Positions 61,239 to 64,000 of a stretch of DNA of 64,000 bases are shown in pieces. The stretch is from Pedobacter sp. PF22-3. Its GTDB lineage: Bacteria > Bacteroidota > Bacteroidia > Sphingobacteriales > Sphingobacteriaceae. The notes under the pieces were generated by a model, which was not told the origin of the DNA, made no database searches, and was given only the letters and a program-made list of their open reading frames with translations. The translations under genes were made by a program, and so were the position numbers. Numbering within the stretch: the first letter of the stretch is position 1; each line of letters opens with the position of its first letter. Where the stretch lies: assembly GCF_026239555.1 (NCBI RefSeq), contig NZ_JAPIVP010000016.1:1-64000 (forward strand). Reading direction: 5' to 3'.

Positions 61239-61262
61239 GGTTGAAGGTTGAAGGTTGAAGGT
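61239..61262. repeat. GGTTGAA tandem repeat after the M48 gene
   Basis: Three perfect 7-nt units of GGTTGAA follow the TAA stop at once and then decay to GGTAAAGAGGTGGAAGG. Confidence 0.8.
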
Positions 61263-61372
61263 AAAGAGGTGGAAGGTTTTGCGTGATGCAGAGCATTCCA
61301 CCTTTTGTTTTCGTCGTCATGTGGCTGTATCAAAAGTAAAATTTAGCAGTTAAGGCCAGAATTTTATATCGT

Positions 61373-61480
61373 TTCCCGTCATTCTCGCGCAGGCAGGAAC
61401 CACAAAGTGCTCAGCGAAGCTAATCTTAAAGCGCTCTGCAATAGCGTTAGGATTCCCAGTTTAGTTGGGAACGACGACGT
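61373..61480. repeat. Dispersed repeat (CCCGTCATTC...GGGAACGACG)
   Basis: TCCCGTCATTCTCGCGCAGG to GATTCCCAGTTTAGTTGGGA and ACGACG; the full-length form of the family at 37861-37933 and 63231-63274. Confidence 0.65.
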
Positions 61481-61617
61481 ATCAAAATATAATTTGCTTA
61501 GTGAGACAGCGTAAATCTTTTTGATACAGCCTCATCTTTCTTGCCATAAGATCCTGAAATAAATCCGATAGCTATCGGATCAGGATGACGGATCGCTTGG
61601 GAAAGTGGTCTAATAAA

Positions 61618-61710
61618 AGAATGGTAAATGAACAGTTTACAATTAACCGATTTAAACAATTAACCGGTTAACCTCATCAGCCAATGGCAAATGAACTATT
61701 GAACCAATCA
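61618..61710. repeat. Stop-anchored degenerate repeat after pabB
   Basis: In the pabB direction the stop TGA lies within GGTTGATTGGTTCAATAGTT, continuing CATTTGCCATTGGCTGATGA, GGTTAACCGGTTAATTG and TTTAAATCGGTTAATTG. Units of 7-12 nt around GGTTAA/GGTTCA. Confidence 0.6.
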
Positions 61711-62964
61711 ACCTCCCAATACCTTCAATATCGCACTGGCTTTCAATAAACACTCCTCATATTCTGAAGTCGCATTACTTTGGTAGGTAATTGCTCCGCC
61801 GACCTGAAAAGATAAATATTTGGATTCAGCATTATACAAAATGCTGCGGATTACTACGTTAAAATCGAAATCCCCATCCGGACTAATGCAGCCAAAAGAT
61901 CCGGAATAAATTCCCCTTTTGGTCACTTCGTATTCTTCAATCAATTTCATGGCTTTAACCTTTGGGGCACCTGTCATGGAACCCATAGGGAAGGTGTTTT
62001 TTATGGCATCGATAAAATGGATCTCTGGATTTAATTCACAGCTAACAGTAGAAATCATTTGATGGACTTGTGAGAAGCTGTAGATGCCAAATAATTCATC
62101 AACGCTAACAGAGCCCTTAACTGCAGATTTAGTGAGGTCGTGGCGTACCAGATCAACAATCATTACATTCTCTGCTTGTTCTTTAATGTTATTTCTGAGC
62201 TGCAGTTTTATAGCTTTATCTTCTTCAGGATCTGAACTTCTTTTGGCGGTGCCTTTAATGGGTTGTGAAGTAAGTTTCGATCCGCGTTTGCACAAAAATC
62301 TTTCTGGTGTGGCAGATAAAATATATTGGCCATGAATTTTAAAATAACCTGCAAATGGTGTGGGAGAAATCTGGTTTAAGGCTTCAAAAGTATGAACAGG
62401 GTCTATTTCGGCATTTTCTGCAAAAAACTCCTGACAAAAATTGATTTCATAAATATCGCCTCTGTGGATGTGGTTCCTTAATACTTCAACTTTATCTATG
62501 TATTGATCTTTAGATAATCTTTGTGAGAGCTGTACGGCTTTAGATTGTTTTTTATCGTCACAGGAGAAAGACTCAATCTCTCCTAAAATTGATTGTTCTC
62601 CAAGGAGCATTTCAGCTTTACCATTTTTAAAAGCAATGAGGTATTTTGGAACAAAAAAATATAAATCTGCAAAATTTAATCCATCAGGATGATCAGATTG
62701 AAGTACTTCTATTTCGTTTTTTAAATCATAGCTGAAATAGCCAAAAACCCATTGTTTATGTGTAATATAAAAACTCTTTAACTGATCAAAACCATTACCT
62801 GCTGAGCACTTTAGTTCGTCATATACATCAGCAGCAATAATGAAATCGTAAACGGAATAAGCATCTTTATAATCGTTTGAATCTAAAAAACAACAAACCT
62901 CGAACTGGTTGGCCCAGTGTAATGCTTTTTGTTTAAAATCGGATATGTTTTGCGGGGTTTTCAA
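61708..62964 (-). CDS. pabB: Aminodeoxychorismate synthase component I
   Basis: Converts chorismate and ammonia to 4-amino-4-deoxychorismate for folate synthesis. Chorismate-binding family C-terminal half: GDIYEINFCQEF, SATPERFL, the PIKGTAKR motif whose Lys separates PabB from TrpE, IVDLVRHDLT, TFPMGSMTGAPKVKAM and YSGSFGCISPDGDFDFNV. The N-terminal part is short and divergent. The start is a TTG at 62964, 7 nt after a TACCTTTG promoter box; no ATG is near, so the transcript is nearly leaderless. No pabA or pabC is adjacent. folC, in the same pathway, lies 53 kb away. Confidence 0.92.
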   Translation of the reverse strand: MKTPQNISDFKQKALHWANQFEVCCFLDSNDYKDAYSVYDFIIAADVYDELKCSAGNGFDQLKSFYITHKQWVFGYFSYDLKNEIEVLQSDHPDGLNFADLYFFVPKYLIAFKNGKAEMLLGEQSILGEIESFSCDDKKQSKAVQLSQRLSKDQYIDKVEVLRNHIHRGDIYEINFCQEFFAENAEIDPVHTFEALNQISPTPFAGYFKIHGQYILSATPERFLCKRGSKLTSQPIKGTAKRSSDPEEDKAIKLQLRNNIKEQAENVMIVDLVRHDLTKSAVKGSVSVDELFGIYSFSQVHQMISTVSCELNPEIHFIDAIKNTFPMGSMTGAPKVKAMKLIEEYEVTKRGIYSGSFGCISPDGDFDFNVVIRSILYNAESKYLSFQVGGAITYQSNATSEYEECLLKASAILKVLGG

Positions 62965-62971
62965 GCTACCG

Positions 62972-62979
62972 CAAAGGTA
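62972..62979 (-). promoter_or_regulatory. -7 promoter box of pabB
   Basis: TACCTTTG on the minus strand, exact TAnnTTTG, the same octamer as before rpsA and cmk. It ends 7 nt before the TTG start. Confidence 0.55.
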
Positions 62980-63041
62980 AAAATAGAGATGATAATTGTA
63001 AGAAATTAATTTTTATCTTTTGATTAGGGCTTCGCAATATA

Positions 63042-63146
63042 GTCCTCGTTTGTAACGAGGATTAATGAGAAAAGCGATTTTATCGCTTAATTTATCTACT
63101 CACATTACAAATGTGAATCTCTGGCATCCTCGTTACAAACGAGGAC
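63042..63146. repeat. Four-hairpin element (CCTCGTT/AACGAGG hairpins)
   Basis: Inverted 21-nt ends (63042-63062 and 63126-63146), each itself a hairpin (CCTCGTT-tgt-AACGAGG and its inverse). Two smaller hairpins lie between them: AAGCGAT-ttt-ATCGCTT (63072-63088) and CACATT-aca-AATGTG (63101-63115). TTAGGGCT at the left and AGGGCTAA at the right extend the ends. It looks like a REP or miniature mobile element; no transposase is nearby. Confidence 0.8.
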
Positions 63147-63164
63147 GATCAGGGCTAAATCTGT

Positions 63165-63209
63165 TTAGATAGATCTCTCCATTTCACTACGCTTCAGTCG
63201 AGATGACGT
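63165..63209. repeat. Dispersed repeat ending in TCGAGATGACG
   Basis: TTAGATAGATCTCTCCATTT then CACTACGCTTCAGTCGAGAT and GACG; same family as 5491-5579 and 50131-50186. Confidence 0.7.
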
Positions 63210-63230
63210 AACGTGTAGTTAAGTAATCCT

Positions 63231-63274
63231 AGAAGCCTATTGCATTAAGATTCCCGCCTGCGCGGGAATGACGA
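63231..63274. repeat. GGGAATGACG dispersed repeat, short form
   Basis: GCCTATTGCATTAAGATTCC then CGCCTGCGCGGGAATGACGA, with the hairpin TTCCCGC/GCGGGAA. Confidence 0.65.
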
Positions 63275-63291
63275 TTTTTTTATAATAATTA

Positions 63292-63319
63292 ACAAAAAAG
63301 CAACCCAATTATGGATTGC
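63292..63319 (-). terminator. Terminator of purA
   Basis: On the minus strand GCAATCC (63319-63313) pairs with GGGTTGC (63306-63300) through one U-G wobble, then six T follow. The wobble pair works only on this strand, fixing the direction. It lies 115 nt after the purA stop, with a repeat in between. Confidence 0.7.
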
Positions 63320-63337
63320 CTTTCTTTAATTGATCTT

Positions 63338-63424
63338 CACCCTGAATTTATTTCAGCGTCTATTGGTGTTAATAGAGTAGATCAATGCTGAAATAAATCC
63401 GATAACTATCGGATCAGCATGATG
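63338..63424. repeat. Inverted CTGAATTTATTTCAG dispersed repeat
   Basis: TCACCCTGAATTTATTTCAG at the left and CTGAAATAAATCCGATAACT with ATCGGATCAGCATGATGA at the right, facing each other. Related hairpins are at 46019-46050 and 61533-61598. Confidence 0.6.
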
Positions 63425-63434
63425 AATTATGTTT

Positions 63435-64000
63435 CTAACGTAACGCTAAAGTTTGTGCTCTATCTGGACCTACAGAAAGGAATTTGATCGGCACTTCCAA
63501 CTCTTTTTCCAGGAACGCAATATACTCAGTCAATTTAGCCGGGATTTCATCTACAGAAGTGATTTTAGTTACATCTGTAGCCCAACCATCAATTGCTTTT
63601 AGTACTGGTTTTGGTTCAATAGAGATGATATCATAAGGCATGTAATCGATGGTTTCGCCATTATACTCGTAGTGGGTACAAGCATAAATGGTATCGAAAG
63701 TGTCTAATACATCAGCTTTCATCATAATCAATTCGGTTACACCGTTTAACATGATTGCATATTTTAGCGCAGGAAGATCAATCCAGCCACAACGGCGGGC
63801 ACGACCTGTAGTTGCACCAAACTCGTGACCTAATGCGCGTAAATTTTCACCAACTTCATTATCTAATTCGGTAGGGAAGGGGCCGCCACCAACACGAGTG
63901 CAATATGCTTTGAAAATACCATAAACAGCACCTACTTTATTAGGCGCAATACCTAAACCGGTACAAGCGCCTGCAGTAGTTGTATTACTCGAAGTTACAA
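63435..64000 (-). CDS. purA: Adenylosuccinate synthetase, C-terminal part (runs off the window)
   Basis: Joins IMP and aspartate with GTP in purine synthesis. The reading frame stays open to the end of the window, giving about 188 codons including stop, so the N-terminal half lies beyond it. In order: VTSSNTTTAGACTGLGIAPN, GGGPFPTEL, GHEFGATTGRARRCGWIDLP, LKYAIMLNGVTELIMMKADV and the C-terminal FLSVGPDRAQTL with the conserved Gly-Pro-x-Arg. These are standard PurA motifs. A shorter 105-residue frame starting at an internal Met is only part of this gene. Confidence 0.95.
   Translation of the reverse strand, partial: VTSSNTTTAGACTGLGIAPNKVGAVYGIFKAYCTRVGGGPFPTELDNEVGENLRALGHEFGATTGRARRCGWIDLPALKYAIMLNGVTELIMMKADVLDTFDTIYACTHYEYNGETIDYMPYDIISIEPKPVLKAIDGWATDVTKITSVDEIPAKLTEYIAFLEKELEVPIKFLSVGPDRAQTLALR

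Larger units (their letters stand above)
61239..61707. other. Repeat-rich gap between the M48 gene and pabB
   Basis: No gene. It holds, from left to right: a GGTTGAA tandem repeat (61239-61262), a CCCGTCATTCTCGC...GGGAACGACG repeat (61373-61480), a GATCCTGAAATAAATCCGAT hairpin repeat with a CCGATAGCTATCGG palindrome (61533-61598), and a long degenerate GGTTAA/GAACT repeat ending in the pabB stop codon. Confidence 0.7.
62965..63434. other. Repeat-rich gap between pabB and purA
   Basis: No gene. It contains the pabB promoter, a four-hairpin element (63042-63146), an AGTCGAGATGACG repeat (63165-63209), a GGGAATGACG repeat (63231-63274), the purA terminator (63292-63319) and a TTTATTTCAG...CTGAAATAAA repeat (63338-63424). 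Confidence 0.7.

Noticed and set aside
63435..63752. Separate 105-codon gene
   Set aside because: The frame continues without a stop to the window edge and reads as the C-terminal half of PurA.

Overview
The window looks like chromosome from a Bacteroidota bacterium of the family Sphingobacteriaceae, most like Pedobacter. The evidence is the AT-rich sequence, two SusC/SusD pairs, an ECF sigma/FecR cassette, a type IX secretion type B sorting domain, a fused IcmF mutase, a PafA-type alkaline phosphatase, an HU-CCDC81-SPOR protein, and many promoters of the Bacteroidota type (TAnnTTTG at -7, often with TTTG 18-21 nt upstream). I see no rRNA, tRNA, CRISPR array, complete insertion sequence or prophage.

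Layout. 0.5-8.6 kb: acyl-ACP desaturase, convergent icmF, a VOC protein, pafA and folC. 8.8-11.2 kb: a large secreted type IX substrate. 11.5-15.3 kb: a tightly overlapping operon for an HU-CCDC81-SPOR protein, ExbB, ExbD and a TonB-like protein. 15.6-28.3 kb: a glycan-acquisition region with SusC-SusD-EndoH-like GH18 on the minus strand, and divergently ECF sigma-FecR-SusC-SusD on the plus strand. 28.5-34.3 kb: an orphan gene and a two-gene operon of a giant TPR protein plus an outer-membrane barrel. 34.8-36.9 kb: pyrR-pyrB and a DCC thiol oxidoreductase. 37-40.8 kb: a small membrane protein and a DUF779/aldehyde dehydrogenase/AraC module. 40.8-43.5 kb: S41 peptidase and GH20 hexosaminidase. 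44-50 kb: rpsA, an SH3b protein, a YgcG-like TPM protein and a DUF1080 protein. 50.3-55 kb: cmk, divergent arfB, an LpxR-like lipid A deacylase and lon. 55.4-61.2 kb: TPR protein, lipoprotein, gpmI, DUF4783 protein, nadC, plsY and an M48 lipoprotein peptidase. 61.7-64 kb: pabB and the C-terminal part of purA, which runs off the window.

Most genes are housekeeping. Accessory content is concentrated in the 15.6-28.3 kb glycan locus and in the intergenic DNA, which is unusually rich in dispersed repeats. These include two elements built of four triplet-loop hairpins (46.2-46.5 kb and 63.04-63.15 kb), a family of about 90 bp, several families ending in ATGACG, and degenerate short-period repeats that begin at the stop codons of at least six genes. 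One repeat copy appears to be inserted in frame inside icmF.

Several starts were moved. The longest open frames of icmF, folC, pyrR and the large TPR gene begin at a TTG that is the end of a -7 promoter box (exact or near match), so the downstream ATG is preferred. Positions of domains and membrane segments are estimates made by eye; no database search was run.
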